A DNA stretch of 64,000 nucleotides. Origin: Isoetes taiwanensis (taxonomy: Eukaryota > Streptophyta > Lycopodiopsida > Isoetales > Isoetaceae). Shown here one piece after another: positions 1 to 15,533 of the stretch. Both the position numbers and the translations under genes were made by a program. The number at the start of each line of letters is the position of its first letter. Position 1 is the stretch's first letter. Location of the stretch: NCBI GenBank assembly GCA_021234155.1, contig JAJEKV010000402.1, positions 126,001 to 190,000 of the forward strand, given 5' to 3'. The notes under the pieces are model-generated. The model was not told the DNA's origin and made no database searches. It was given only the letters and a program-made list of their open reading frames with translations.

Positions 1-82
1 CCAGCAATTTGCAGTTTATATGCTATGGTCAAGGAACTATTTTTTAACTTGTTACGAAGATCTTTTTGTCCTCTAATTGTAG

Positions 83-1521
83 ATCTTTGAAGGACCACTG
101 GCATTTACATCATTGGTGCTTGAGAAAATGGATGATATATATGCGGCAGGAGTTGGATTGAATATTCAGGTGCAATGTTTTATTGTGAAGGATGCTGAGA
201 CAACGGACATTATCATAGGAAACTGCATCGAGGCAGTGAAGGACACAGCACCATGTTCCATGATGCCCGAATGTGAGACACTGGCAGAGATATTCCTAAC
301 TTGCTTTCCTTCAGTCAACACTTTAACTGCACATATGATCACCTCATTACAGATGCCGCTTTCAGCATTTATTTGTTTAACAGATGAGCAACGAGTAGTA
401 GCAACTAAGGAATATGAAGTTCCAGAACACAGTCTGGCACTATTTAAAGCCCAATGTGACTATGGAAAGGCATGTCAATATGCTACAGTGGGGGCGGAAA
501 GGCAGTTGCCTTGCAGCCTTCAAATAGGCGCTACTGTCTCAGAAAGTAGAAAAAGATTTCAGGATCATATGGACAACCCAATATATGGCATAAACTCCAA
601 GCCACAAACAGGTTCACAGATATATAACTTATCCTTCAAGCCACAAACAAATGATTGTTTGCAACATGGTATGGCAGCCAGCTTATGCTCCAAACTGGAT
701 GGGTATCCGTCTCAGGTGGGTGTTGGAAATAACTTTGAAATCAATGGCAGATATCTTGCTGAAGAGGACGACCAAAATAGTCACACAAACATGCATGGCT
801 TGGAAGAAGAACTGGCATACGCACCTGATAAACTTTTAAATAACGTAGATTTTATGGCTAGCACCAGTAGTGGTGTAGCTCTGTCTTCGATGGAGCATTT
901 TGGCCCAGAGTTTTATGGCAAAGATCTCCAGCGTAACTTTTATAACCACAACGATTCTTTGGCGAGCCATTCTCCTGCTATGGACGTAGATCTTGAGATT
1001 CACAGAAGAGGAAAAGGAAGTCATGTAGAACATTTTTCACCCTACAAGGATGTCTCTTGGAGTCCGAGCTATCCCTTGCATGACGTACAAAGCAAGCCAA
1101 ATTCTGTGAAATCTTTCCTTGGAAACTGGCTGAGAATGAAAAGGGCGAAAAAATGGGATAGCGAAAAACAAAACCAGGAGGTGGACAAATTTAGTCGAAG
1201 TTCATCTGCTGCTCCTGCCAGAAGAAAAAATCTAAGCTCCATAATGTGGGAAAGTTACAGACACGATTCAGCAAAATCACAAGTAGCGAGTTGCAATGGG
1301 GAGGCCTTGTTGGGGTCCAAGACCCCAATTGATAAAATAGCCCCCCGGGTTCGTATGTGGTTAGTTTATGCTTGAGTTTCAGTTTTGGAAATAAGTTAAC
1401 AGGAGTGCATCTAATCGTGCAGAGCCTTAGGTATCAGAAAACAAATGGAAAGCAAAGCAGATTAGTTTGGTCGGACGTTCTTCCTGTCCAGTCTAAACGA
1501 CCCAAACTCTCAGAAAGTTGA
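83..1521 (+). CDS. SHOC1: C-terminal exons of a SHOC1/ZIP2-like meiotic crossover protein (5' part lies outside the window)
   Basis: Plant SHOC1 (ZIP2-like) is an XPF-nuclease-like protein that promotes class I meiotic crossovers with PTD. The visible exon opens after a tctaattgtAG acceptor (81-82). It reads IFEGP..., LYAA-like DDIYAAGVGLNIQVQ, then MPECETLAEIFLTCFPSVN and LTAH. This matches, from memory, the SHOC1 end of the nuclease-like fold and the helix-hairpin-helix (FPS[IV]N.LTAH, YEVPE.S.ALF..QC.YG). The rest of the exon is low-complexity tail. The 1353 GTATGT looks like a donor. An acceptor at 1401-1402 (TTAACAG) keeps frame through a short last exon (1403-1521) ending ...SRLVWSDVLP...KRPKLSES and TGA. 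The alternative is read-through to the stop at 1373-1375. The implied intron is only 50 bp. No inactivating change is seen. The identity call is strong; the exact 3' structure is less certain. Confidence 0.8.
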
Positions 1522-1524
1522 CAA

Positions 1525-3050
1525 AAATGGCTGCCTGTAGATACGGGGGTTTGATTTTTGTTAAAAGGTTTGCAAATTCACACATAACCAGCACTTTGGT
1601 AGTCTAAGGTCATACCACTCTTTAGGTTGGCCTATTTCACTCCATGTTCTTTTGTCCCTCTCCAGGGGGAAAGAGGGAAAGAAGGATGTCCTTTTATCCA
1701 ATTCATAGCACTAGTCATTGCCTCCAATGCTACTCGTATGTACAAGAGCCGAGACCTAGAAATTAAGCAATCGAAAATGCGCTACAAATAAACAAAAACA
1801 CGGCGTGGGCTGTCCAACTCGAGGCCAAGGCCTGTAGAAAGCCTTTTGATCATCTACTATAATCTTATAGCATTAGATAAACTATTTTCCTTCATTATCA
1901 AATCCTAAAATGGCTCTAAGAATCACTAGTGACAGAAATAATTTCACTTTGCTCAATTCTTTATGGGGTTCCAATCCACAGCATGGGCCAAGCAATAAGA
2001 CAAAGCACATTTAAAAGTTCAAGATAAAATAATGATACCAGACCATGAGAATTAGCAAAGGGTTTCTCAAGAAAAAATCAACAGCGTCATACCAACATGC
2101 AAAGCTAAAATTAAAGACATGAGAATTAGCAAAGGGTTCCTCAAGAGAAATCAACAACCTCATACCACATGCAAAGCCAAAATTAAAGATTGTCGTTTCT
2201 ATGATTTTTAAAACCAGTCCATTAGAGCTTCCTTTCACCACTTAGCTCTAGCCACATCTTTGGTATAGTTTGCAACTTGAAATCCACAACTACTTCGTGC
2301 CCTTCTTAGCTACTTCATCCTCTTCCTACTACTTTTTGCTTCATTTCTTGTTCATCTGCCATGCAATTACTATTCAACATCCATAGATGCAAAAGAAAAG
2401 GTCATTGATCCTAATGAGATGCCGCATGCTAAACATCCAACTTTATCCTATTAAGATAATTCGTTTACATATGCCAAAATACCATCTTGCCAACCGTGTT
2501 GCCGCCTTTGGACAAACCCAAAAGGAAAGGAATAACAAGATGTGGACATACTGAGGGGTTGCCCTTTTGAATATGTTAGTGTACCCTATGTCTGCCAGAA
2601 TCATCTTATTATCGGATCTGCGTTCTTAACGTGAAGCTTGCCGGGTTTGCCCCCTTTTCTTTTCTGTTATCCTTTGTGGTCATTCGGAACTAGAAACGTC
2701 CAAAATCGTTCAAATCTGGAAAGCTTGATCTAGAAGGGCTCTATAGTTTCTGGTAAGTCTCAGCCTTTATTCCCTTTTTTTACAAATGGCACACGACTGG
2801 TTTACAAATTACATGAGAAATTGTGCTTTCAGATTAGCCAACTTTGATCCTAGGAGCTTAACAGTTCGTGGAATTGGGAATTTTCTCTAAGGAGCTTGCT
2901 TATTTGCCTAGTGGCATGGCGTGACGTTAAAATACTAGCTATCTATCTGCCTATAGTTCCATCATGATTGTTTGCTTAAGGACTTATATGATGTGGACTC
3001 CAGCAACTATACAATAACATTTGGACGCATTGGGCCTTATCATGGGATAG
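1525..3050. other. Gene-free stretch with a local duplication
   Basis: No convincing coding region on either strand. At 2044-2191 a roughly 74-bp unit starting CATGAGAATTAGCAAAGGG is repeated twice in tandem with small differences. The remainder is unremarkable AT-rich sequence, presumably the 3' flank of the upstream gene. Confidence 0.6.
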
Positions 3051-3059
3051 TGGAACAAG

Positions 3060-3485
3060 GATCAACTTAATGAAGACCAAGGTACTACTTAGATTATCTT
3101 CTAGACATCACAAACAACCTTTTACTTATTAGGGTCAAAACATAGAGGTGGTAAGAAGATACAAATTTCTTAGAGTAGGGCGCATGTATCCAATGACAAG
3201 TAGTGACAAGTTGGAAGGCACTCTATACCATGCAGAACAATTGCCACAAACCAGGTGAAGCTAGTTCTTTTATATGAAGTATGGGGGTTGGTAATATCCC
3301 TTGCCACTTGGGAAAGTTTGGAACAGATCCAAAAAGCGTTTTTGACTCGGGTTCTCAAAGTCAAGTCCACGGTTCCGTGCCCAAATCTCCTCTAAGAAAC
3401 ATGATTCTTGCCTCTACAGCATGCTGCTTTAGAGTGACATATAACCTATTGCCACAGAAGTTAGTGAATATGGGAAACACCTGAC
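3060..3485 (+). mobile_element. Decayed LINE reverse-transcriptase C-terminal fragment (second LINE family)
   Basis: Broken frames show the region after the catalytic core of a LINE reverse transcriptase: a NLMKTK-like motif near 3065, a YKFL-like motif near 3150, then EVWG near 3275 followed by a LATWE.LEQIQKAFL-like run with frameshifts. A related fragment lies on the minus strand at 50.3-50.8 kb (LYGVEVWGP). Several stops and frameshifts make it clearly dead. No ends or target duplication could be placed. Confidence 0.55.
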
Positions 3486-3499
3486 TTCTGAATCTAGCC

Positions 3500-5242
<1,743 letters not shown>

Positions 5243-5464
5243 GGCTGCTTTGGGCGCTACTTTGGGCACTTGAATAATCGTGGAGACAAAGATAGATATG
5301 GCCAAGACCCGGAAAAGGACAAGCATGGTAGGAAGGGGGACCCACTAGTCCTGAATGGGAGCCGAGATATCTCGACCACTATCACGGAAGGAGATAGCTA
5401 GCTTTAAACAAGAAAGCTGCACCAAATCGAGAGGAACTATTATTGGGAGAAATACGAAAACTCG

Positions 5465-6000
5465 GGGGATGAAAATGAGGTCTTGAGGTCGGATTATCAA
5501 CAGATAAGGAAGGAATTAGAAGAGGTGAAGAATGATATTGAGGAAATGAAGAATGAATCAGAAGAAGATTCTGAATTCGAGGTCTTGGAACTCCGGAATA
5601 CCCTGGAACAATTCATGGAAACACAAGAAAGAAAAAGCAGAGCTCTAAATCTTCGGATTGTAGGGCTGCCAGAAAAGCCAGATGAGAAAACAAAGGCATA
5701 TGTAGAGCATTTCTTTTGGAGACTATGAATGTAAAGGAAGTTGAAGTGTCTGATGCATTTCGGGTGGGTAAAAAGGACACAGGGACCAGATACACGATTG
5801 TTAAATTTGCAAACAGGGAATCCAGATTGGCAGTTCTGAAAAATACATACACTTTGAAGGGAAAGTTCACCTGGGTAAACGAAGATTTGACCAAGGAGCA
5901 ACTAGCTGAGAAGAAGATTGAGATCGCCAAATACAAGGAAGCCCGACAAAATAACAAAAAAGCAAGATGGATCAAGGGCAGGGTTGTAGTTGACGAATAG
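5465..6000 (+). pseudogene. LINE A2 ORF1 protein (RNA-binding, L1 ORF1p-like), frameshifted
   Basis: ORF1 proteins of L1-type LINEs coat the element RNA and act as chaperones during target-primed reverse transcription. The first part is charged and heptad-like (EELEEVKNDIEEMKNESEED), predicted coiled coil. It is followed by LNLRIVGLPE, the first strand of an RRM-like fold. A frameshift near 5716-5728 moves the reading frame. The second part gives DAFRVGKK..GTRYTIVKF and LKGKFTWVNEDLTKEQ, the L1 ORF1p C-terminal domain. It ends at TAG 5998-6000, 5 bases before the ORF2 start. Homologues at 9344 and 15534 have the same order without the shift. Confidence 0.8.
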
Positions 6001-6005
6001 GAAAG

Positions 6006-9000
6006 ATGGGAGGAACTCAGGATAATGGTTTGGAATATCAACAAACTGACCGAGACTAAGATCCTGAGTATGCAGGAGGAACTAGGGGATATTGACATGC
6101 TGTGTTTTTTAGAAACTAAGGAACATGATTTATATGCTTTGCCTGACATAGAAGGATTCACACTTGTAACATCAGTTAAGAACAGGAGATTTACAGATAT
6201 GGATATTGGAAATGGCAGTGTGGCATGCTATATCAGAGACGAGTATCTGGATGTAGTGTTGGCTATCAAGAAAGACATAAATAATCAGTATATATGGATT
6301 CGAATCAAGCAACAAAACAATATGATATATATGGCAGCATGTTATTTCGCACCAAGACATAAAAAGGCTTATTCAGATGGGGCTACAGGTGAAGATATGT
6401 TCTTTGAATTAGAGCAAGATGTCATGAAATATCAGATGCAGGGGACGGTCATATTGGTAGGCGATTTCAATGGGAGAACAGGAAGCACACAAGCAACAAT
6501 CCATACATGGGAAGATGAGCCTATATGGTTTAAATCGATGGAGGATTCAGAAATTGCTAGTCAAGGATGGAGCAGACAGTCGGCTGATCTGATTATCACA
6601 AAATCCGGTCGCCAACTGCTAAACCTATGCACAAATGCCAAACTCGGCTCGATTCCCTAACTCCAAAGCTTGTACATGCAGATCAAAGAGTGTGGTTGAT
6701 TACTTGATTATATTACAAAGTGCTCTGGAGCTAATAACAGATTTCGAAATTGGAGAAGAAAGCATGGAATCAGATCATGCACCATTGATATTTTCCATAT
6801 GTGAGAGTAGAACGCCATCCCTTGTGGGAAATTCTGCTGCACAACCTAATTGTATGATCAGATCTGCTATGGCAGAGGCATACAGAGCATATGTTGAAGA
6901 GAAAATAGAACAAAGCAATTGGGGTGACAATGCCGCGGATATGCACAATCAATTGCTAAAGATAATTGCAGATGCCATGCACCACTGTAAACCGAATCGG
7001 GTGAAGAAGGGACTTCTCTGTAAATCGTGGTATGATTCTGAATGCCGTGCAGCTAAGAGACAATGGAAAGAAAGCCAGGGAGAAAGCAAGAAAACTATGA
7101 GGAAGGAATATCAACGGATTGTCTGGCAAAAGAAAAGACATTTTATCTTGTCAAAACAGGAGTTTCTGGTCCAACAATGTCAGGCAGATCCAAAAGCATA
7201 TTGGAAAAATCTGAAAAAGTATAAGCACAAAGACCTTCCCATCTCTGCAGCCGAGCTTTGAAACCAAGTTAAAAAGCTATATTATGATGCTAACAACCAA
7301 ACAACGCCAAAAGTGACTTCAGATTTGTTCTTCACTGAGGAAGATGTAGCCGAGGGCATAAACAAACTTGCAAATGGAAAAGCAAAGGATCAGAACATGC
7401 TGAGCGCAGAACATCTAAAATGGGCGGGGAAAAGCATTTATGCAGTAATAATGCGCATGTTCAATATGGCGATGCAACAGGGATTTCCTCAGGATTGGCA
7501 ACTTAACAGAATTGTCCCCATACACAAGAGTGGATCTATGCTGGACGGTAATAACTATCATACTCTCATGGTAAGTAATTTATTCTCCAAGCTTTTTGCT
7601 AGCATGGTAGAAAAGAAAATTAGTGGATGTGCGGAAAATAATGATAAGAGAGCCAAGACACAGGCAGGATTTCGAGCAAATATATCTACATTAGACCACC
7701 TGCTCACACTAAAATGCATCTTTGATACAGTGAAGGGCACCAAAAAACCAATGTATGTTGCTTTTATAGACTTCCGTAAAGCATATGATAAAGTTCCACG
7801 GAACAAGCTATGGGAAAGAATGGAATATTTACAGGTACCCAAACATTTGAAAGATGCAGTGCAGATATTATATGAAAAAGTTTTGGTGCAGCTATCTATG
7901 CCATTCAAAGCAGACATACCAAATGTGATTGAAAGTAACATTGGCATGAAACAGGGATGCCCCCTGTCTCCTACGATTTTTGGTCTCTTTATAGATAGCC
8001 TTGAGGAGTGGTTGAAAGATAATTGTGATGGAGGAACGGAGATATATGGTTATGTCATCCAATTGCTTCTTTATGCGGATGATGTAGTGCTTTTTGCACG
8101 CTCACAGGTGCACATGCAATAGCTATTGGGCCATTTGGTCACTTTCTGTGACAGGACAGGAATGCAAGTCAATCTGGAAAAAACTAAGATCATGACGGTT
8201 GGGGCTCTCAAGCAGGCATCCGGTTTTAAATATAAGGAGGATCAAGTGGAGACGTGAAGCATACAAATACCTTGGGCTTATCATAAGTAGAAATCACAAA
8301 TGGCATGCATGCATAGCACAAAGAGTGGAAAGTGGACAAAAAGCGCTATACTCTATGCAAAGTACATGCAAGAAGTCTCACATTTGGACGTGGGCACTTA
8401 AGAGTAAACTATATGAGAATTTGGTCCAAAGCACAATACTTTACTGGGGCTGAAATTTGGGGTAATGGGCCCGCCAGTGCTTATGGGAAGACATAGAGCG
8501 GGTGCGAGAAATTCTTAAGACTAGAGCTAGGAGTAAAGGCACAAACACCTTACCGATGATGCTATTTGAGTGTGGCCTTATGACACTTGAAGGAGAAGCT
8601 CTACTCAAGTGCATTAAATACTTGACTAAGGTCAAGGGAATGAATAACATCCGCATTCCCCATCATGCCATGATGGGCACCAAAAAATAAGGGATGGTTT
8701 CTTGATGTTCTTAAATGGTTTGCCAAATGGGATATTGTATGGGAAGATATACCTCAAACTGATCATTTGAGGGCATGGGTCTATGCAAAGGTTAAGAGGA
8801 GAATTTGGATAAATCCAAAAGCGAAGATGCTACTATCTGAGAATGCATATGAATCCCTCATTGGAGGCTGCCGCACACTTAGGGGGGAGAACATATCAGG
8901 TGAGGAAAAGACATAACATCAAGGGAATCTGACTTAGCTCACACTATCTTGGGGTGGAAGTTGGTCGATGGGGGACTATCCCAAGGCATCTGAGGTGCTG

Positions 9001-9290
9001 CAAGGTCTGCGGAAAAGATGACATAGAAGACGAAGAACATGTCATACTTAGATGCCCAGCATATAGCATGATCCGAGATATATAGGTATTGCACCCATGC
9101 ACCTGACTTGTGTACCTTCTTTGGACTAGATGGAAACAAAATTGGATCTTTTTTAATTGAGACACTACAACTAAGAGAGAGTTGTACAAAAGATGTGAAC
9201 ACATTGTTGGATGAAGATGAAACCTGGAGTGAGAGTGAGGAATTAGATAAGGAAATGGAGACTCGTCTAATATTTTATGATGTAAACTAA
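6006..9290 (+). pseudogene. LINE A2 ORF2 polyprotein: endonuclease, reverse transcriptase, zinc-binding tail (disrupted)
   Basis: Endonuclease motifs in order: VWNIN, LETKEHD, YFAPRHK, GDFNGRTG and SDHAP (6025-6790). Reverse transcriptase motifs: GKAKDQNMLSAEHLK, IVPIHKSG, TQAGFRAN, FIDFRKAYDKVPR, GMKQGCPLSPTIFGLFID and LLYADDVVLF (7350-8100). The thumb and C-terminal part continues to about 9290 with RW..IP..LR.CKVCG, IEDEEH and CPAY, a zinc-knuckle-like segment. Breaks: a one-base insertion just after the start compared with A4 (about 6015), a frame change at 6635-6660, TGA at 7259-7261, TAG at 8120-8122 and later shifts. The catalytic YADD residues are retained. Confidence 0.85.
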
Positions 9291-9343
9291 TTCTCTCATC
9301 TTATAGGCCTGGGAGGCCTCCCAAAAAAGACAAACAAGAGGTT

Positions 9344-9820
9344 TTGAGCGATGATAGTGATTGCGAAGATGATGTAGAAGAGCAGGAAGAAAAGGAAGTC
9401 TCTGGAATCCAAAAACAGTTATCAGCTTTTATAGAAGAGCAAGAAAGGAAAGAAAAGGCATTGAACATCCGTTTGATCGGCATACCGAAGCAGGCTAGAG
9501 AACGGACCAAAGATATTGTTCAGGCTTTTTGTGAAAATGAACTGGCGGTGATAGATTCGGGCATTACAGAAGCATTTCGGATTGGCAAACAAACTGATAG
9601 GGACCGACACATTATTGTCAAATTCAGATCAAAGGAAGATAAGATCAATATACTGAAAAAGAAGACCATGCTCAAGGGAAAGAAGATCTGGGTCAATGAC
9701 GATCTTACTAAAAATCAACTTCAGGAGTACAAAGAACAGGTGCAGATCCTTAAAGAAGCAAGGCAAGAAGGGAAAAAAGCGATGGCGACGAGGGAAGGTC
9801 GTGGTGGAAAATCCAGATAA
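9344..9820 (+). CDS. LINE A3 ORF1 protein, open frame
   Basis: This 158-residue open frame is the L1 ORF1p-like RNA-binding protein of LINE A3. The N-terminal acidic stretch (DDVEEQEEKEV) is the end of the coiled coil. Then come LNIRLIGIPKQ (RRM-like first strand), EAFRIGKQTDRDRHIIVKF and LKGKKIWVNDDLTKNQL (C-terminal domain), ending in a basic tail with GREGRGGKSR-like composition. The real N-terminus is probably lost by 5' truncation, so the ATG used here is the first available. The next frame (ORF2) begins about 30 bases downstream. Confidence 0.75.
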   Translation: MSDDSDCEDDVEEQEEKEVSGIQKQLSAFIEEQERKEKALNIRLIGIPKQARERTKDIVQAFCENELAVIDSGITEAFRIGKQTDRDRHIIVKFRSKEDKINILKKKTMLKGKKIWVNDDLTKNQLQEYKEQVQILKEARQEGKKAMATREGRGGKSR

Positions 9821-10144
9821 TGCATAGGTATTTGAGACCACTAGGATAATGTGCTGGAATATAAATTCTATTAGTCAGTATAAAATAGATGTAGTAGATG
9901 ATCTATTTTCAAATGTAGATGTTTTGTTCTTCTTAGAAACTTTGTGAAAATGAAGAAAAATGCTTACCAAACATACACAGGTTTACTTTGTTGCACTCAT
10001 TTTGGTACAATAAAAGGTTTGGCGCCCTAAAAAGGACATGGTAGGGATTACGCTATGTAAGGTCGAGGATGAAACACTTGGTGAAAATAGTGAATGAAAG
10101 AGGATCAATGCAAAGATATCCGGGTGGAGTTACATGGCGAGAAA

Positions 10145-10290
10145 GGTAAGATTTTTGTGGCATGATGTTATTTTCCGCCGAGAGAATCACCAGTTTATAA
10201 TTCAGACCACCTAGATCGGTAAGATTTTTGTGGCATGATGTTATTTTCCGCCGAGAGAATCACCAGTTTATAATTCAGACCACCTAGATC
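10145..10290 (+). repeat. Perfect 73-bp tandem duplication inside LINE A3
   Basis: Two identical copies, 10145-10217 and 10218-10290, beginning GGTAAGATTTTTGTGGCATG and ending CACCTAGATC. The homologous LINE A2 endonuclease has a single copy of this protein region (motif ..YFAPR..), so the duplication is private to A3 or its source copy. It adds one codon too many for frame (73 is not a multiple of 3). Confidence 0.95.
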
Positions 10291-11604
10291 GGGATGACCC
10301 TTTTTTAGCTTAGAACGGGATGTGCTTTCATTCACGCCAGTTGGTGATGTTCTCTTGTTAGGAGATTTCAAGCGAGCGCATTGCTACCAAAACAAGCGAC
10401 TATCGCTAGCATAGAAGGGGATCCCGTATGGGTTGAGATGCTTGATGATAAGGAAGTGTCCCAGGAAGGATGGAGTAGAACCACTGCAGATAGAATAAGA
10501 TGCCTACACCCCAAGGCAACCATGTGCTTAATATGTGCAGCGGGCTTGATTTATTGGTTTATAATGGCACACAGAGGTTTCTAGGTACAGGTAAGTGCGC
10601 ATGCAGAAATGCAAGTGTTGTTGACCTCGTTCTTGCTACATCCCAGTTTGCAGAACAGATACTACATATGTCTATAGGGGAAGAGATGGAAAAGATCTCA
10701 GATCATGCACCGATAACAGTTCTGTTAAACACCAAGAAATATATATGCCACCAGGCACGTTGTGTCTTTAAACCTCGCATCCATATGAAATATCATAAAG
10801 TGGAAAGTTATGAGAAGAAGTGTGAGGCAAGAGCCTCCACAATAAACTGGCCCAGCGACACTAATGAATTGAGTGACAAGATTGCCGAATTGGTTCTAGA
10901 TGTTGCTACTGATTGTTTTGTCTCCGCAGGAAGATGAAGGGGTTGCCATGTAATAGTTGGTTTGATGCATCTTGTAGAGCAAAAAGAGAGGCATTCAAGC
11001 AGGCAAGGGGGAAAGATAGACAGAGATTAAAGAAAGAATATTTTGCACTCACGAAATCAAAAAAGAAAAAGTATGTGTACCAGAGACAGAAGGAGCTGAT
11101 TCATGCTATAGCAGATCCCAAAAAATTCTGGAACGAGCTTAAGCCTAAGATGAAGCAAGAAACCCACCTGGATCCTACGGCTTTAGTGAATCAAGTGCGT
11201 AAGCTATATTACATGCCAGATGCCAATGTCGGTAATATTGACTTACAGGATGTAGGTTGGTGTTTTGATTTGGAAGACTTAGAAGAAGGGTTAAGTCATC
11301 TTGCCAACGGAAAAGCGGCTGATTCAATTGGGTTGGTAGCTAAAATGTTCAAATGGGCAGGTAACTCAATACATGTTGCATTGTTGTCATTATTTAATAA
11401 TGTCTTGCATGCAAAGGATTTCCTCAAGACTTGGCGGTGAAGCGAGTTATCCCCTTGCATAAAGCCGGAGACGAGAATGATCACGGAAATTACCGAATGA
11501 TTACGGTTAGTAGTCTATATGCCAAATTATTTCGGCTATCTTTGAATTGTAAATTGAGCACCTGAGCTGAAAAACATAATGTTAGAGCCACTGGTCAAGC
11601 AGGC

Positions 11605-12154
11605 ATTAGAGGAAATTTGAGATCTCATTTTATCCCCATAAGAATCCTCCAATGGAATGGCTACCCTCTATTAACTGCAATTAATGCAGCACCAACAACT
11701 TCATTGCTGTTGTTTTTCCCCCATAACTTTTGATCCACTTGTCAAAATGTTGCGGCGTTTGTTGCATTAGATCGGAATGAAAAGATCTTTCCAATGATAT
11801 ATGGTTATGATGTATTTCAATATGGTCATATCGTTAACCTTAAAAATATGATTTTTGCTTATTTCTTATATATTTATATCGTAAAAGATGTATGAATGGG
11901 TTATCACTAGATAGATCTTGTGAAGACGAACCCATTGATACAAATAGTTTTTGAATCGGAGTTCTGGATCAAAAGTTATAATGAAAAAATGATACTACAG
12001 AAGTTAGTTGCAACTGCATTAATTACAGGCTGCCACATAATATTTGGAATGAGATATATCTGGAGCTCTTCTCTTATTGGACAGTTTAAAAAGCTGACAT
12101 GGCATTTTAAGCATCCCTTAATGGGACAAAATGTGATCTCATTTTTCCTCTAAT
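11605..12154. mobile_element. 550-bp MITE-like element with terminal inverted repeats, nested in LINE A3
   Basis: The left end ATTAGAGGAAATTTGAGATC and the right end (GATCTCATTTTTCCTCTAAT at 12135-12154) are reverse complements, with 28 of the first 32 positions paired. The inside has no open frame of note. Compared with LINE A2, the reverse transcriptase reads ..QAG | F(R).. exactly across the insertion if the element is removed with one copy of a flanking GC (11603-11604 and 12155-12156). The target duplication is therefore at most 2 bp. The superfamily is not assigned. Confidence 0.8.
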
Positions 12155-13839
12155 GCTTTAGACCAAAAAGATCTACAGTTGATCATTTGGTTACTTTGCG
12201 CGCTATGGTTGATTCGGTTAAGGGTAAGAAAAAGCCCCTTTATGCTCTTTTTGTTGATTATGCTAAAGCATTTGACACGGTATCTCGTAGCAATTTATGG
12301 GAAAGAATGGAGGCTCTAGGGGTACCAATTGAGCTTCGGCATGCAGTGAAGATACTCTATGATAAAGTTTTGGTACAGCTATCATCCCCTTACATTGAGC
12401 AATGCACAGATGTGGTAGAAAGCAATATTGGAGTGAAGCAAGGGTGCCCATTGTCGCCCACACTATTTGGCCTATTCATAGACCAATTCTGAGGCTTGGA
12501 TGTCTGAGTATGGCGGGGAGGAGACCCCATTGTTTAGATACATGGTTTTGTTGCTCTTATATCTTCGATGATGTTGTTCTTCTTTTCCTTTCAGTTGAAG
12601 GCATGCGAACATTTAGATCTTGGCACATTTACGTGAATAGAAAAGTATGAGGGTAAACATGTCAAAGACTAAGATGATGGTATTTGGGACAAATAAAGTA
12701 GACCATCTTAAATTCCTCTATCAAGGAGAACCTGTGGAAATTGTCACCTCATATAAGTATTTAGGGATACATGTGGACAAGGGGCATATTTGGAACTCTT
12801 TGTTGAGCATAGAGTAAATGGAGGGCTGAAAGCATTATATAGCATGCATTAAAAGTGGGAAAAGCATAAATATGGGACTTTGGTCCAAGCGCACATTGTA
12901 TCGTGTCTTTGGTCCAAACAGTTTTGCTCTATGGGTGTGAAGTATGGGGGCCGGGATTATCTGTAGAATCCTGGAAAAAGGTTGAGAAAGTGCAGAAGAA
13001 GTCCTTGAGAACAGAATTGGGTACTAAAGTTCAAACTCCATATGACATGCTGCTTGTAGAGTGTGCCATGATGCCACTAGAGGCTGAAGCCTTATGCAAA
13101 ATGCATACATATCTTTCTAAGTTGCTATTTGATATGCCAGAAGATAGCCTACCAAGCCTAGCATTAGAAGAAACAAGAGATAAGGGATGGTACTCAGATA
13201 TTATGGAATGGATGAAGAAGTGGAGAATGGACATTCATGGTATACGTGAGAATAAAGACAATATAAGGGGATGGGTGCATGAGTGCCTCATTAGAAGAAA
13301 CTGGAGAGTTCCGGAGACAAAAAAAAACATTTCTACAGACAATATATAAATCCCACTCTCCAAGAGGCCAAGTACCTCAAAGAGGGTGTGTCTTTTGGTG
13401 CCAGACAGATGATAAGCAGGATGCGGCTTAGCTCCCATAGGCTTGGAGTTGAAGTAAGACGTTGGAGTAACATTCCCCATGAATTGAGATTTTGCAAAGT
13501 ATGCAATATGGGAGAAGTAGAGGATGAACTACATGTCATCATAACGTGTCCGTCGTACTCAGGAATTCGAGATAAGTATGGGATCCATTCAAACTCTTTG
13601 CTGGAATTCTTTGATATGCCTGGACAGCACATTGGGAAATACTTGAAGGAAATATTGATACAGAGAGAACAGTTTCTGAGTATTGAAGATTGTAGTGTTA
13701 TACACGAGGAGAGATGGGAAGAGTCTAATGCATTCTTGTCAGAAGATGCATTAGAGTATTTTTTATAACATTGAGTATGTACATTGATCGTCTCATAGGC
13801 CTTGTGGTCTGATGGGCGTAATAAATGCAACATTTCATT

Positions 13840-15356
<1,517 letters not shown>

Positions 15357-15533
15357 GAATGAAAAATAACACCATGGGTCCCCAGAAGGCGGCGGGCTAA
15401 AGCAATAGATCTGATTCTTCCTCACGAGGCCAAGCGTGGCTACAGGATATCTACGATGGAAATTTGGTGGAGATCCGGCGTTTAGGAAGGAGGCAGCCTT
15501 ACGGGAAAGAGATTAATGCATGAGATCTGAAGT

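Larger units (their letters stand above)
9849..13768 (+). pseudogene. LINE A3 ORF2 polyprotein, heavily disrupted
   Basis: Endonuclease start MCWNIN at 9849 with LET at about 9940 and a stop right after. A second endonuclease segment with VVDLVLATSQFAEQ and SDHAPITV is at 10615-10720. Connection and reverse transcriptase: WCFDLEDLEEGLSHLANGKA (11260), VIPLHKAG (11450), QAG at 11598, then the nested element. The frame resumes with FRPKRSTVDHL (12157), VDYAKAFDTVSRSNLWERM and GVKQGCPLSPTLFGLFID. The YADD box is broken by a frameshift near 12560. The thumb has LLYGCEVWGPGLS (12920). The C-terminal zinc segment is RLSSHRLGVEVRRWS, CKVC, EDELH, CPSYSGIR (13420-13570). The stop is TAA at 13766-13768. 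Confidence 0.85.

Noticed and set aside
5497-6161. Minus-strand frames of 134 and 182 codons
   Set aside because: Shadows of LINE A2 ORF1 and the ORF2 start.
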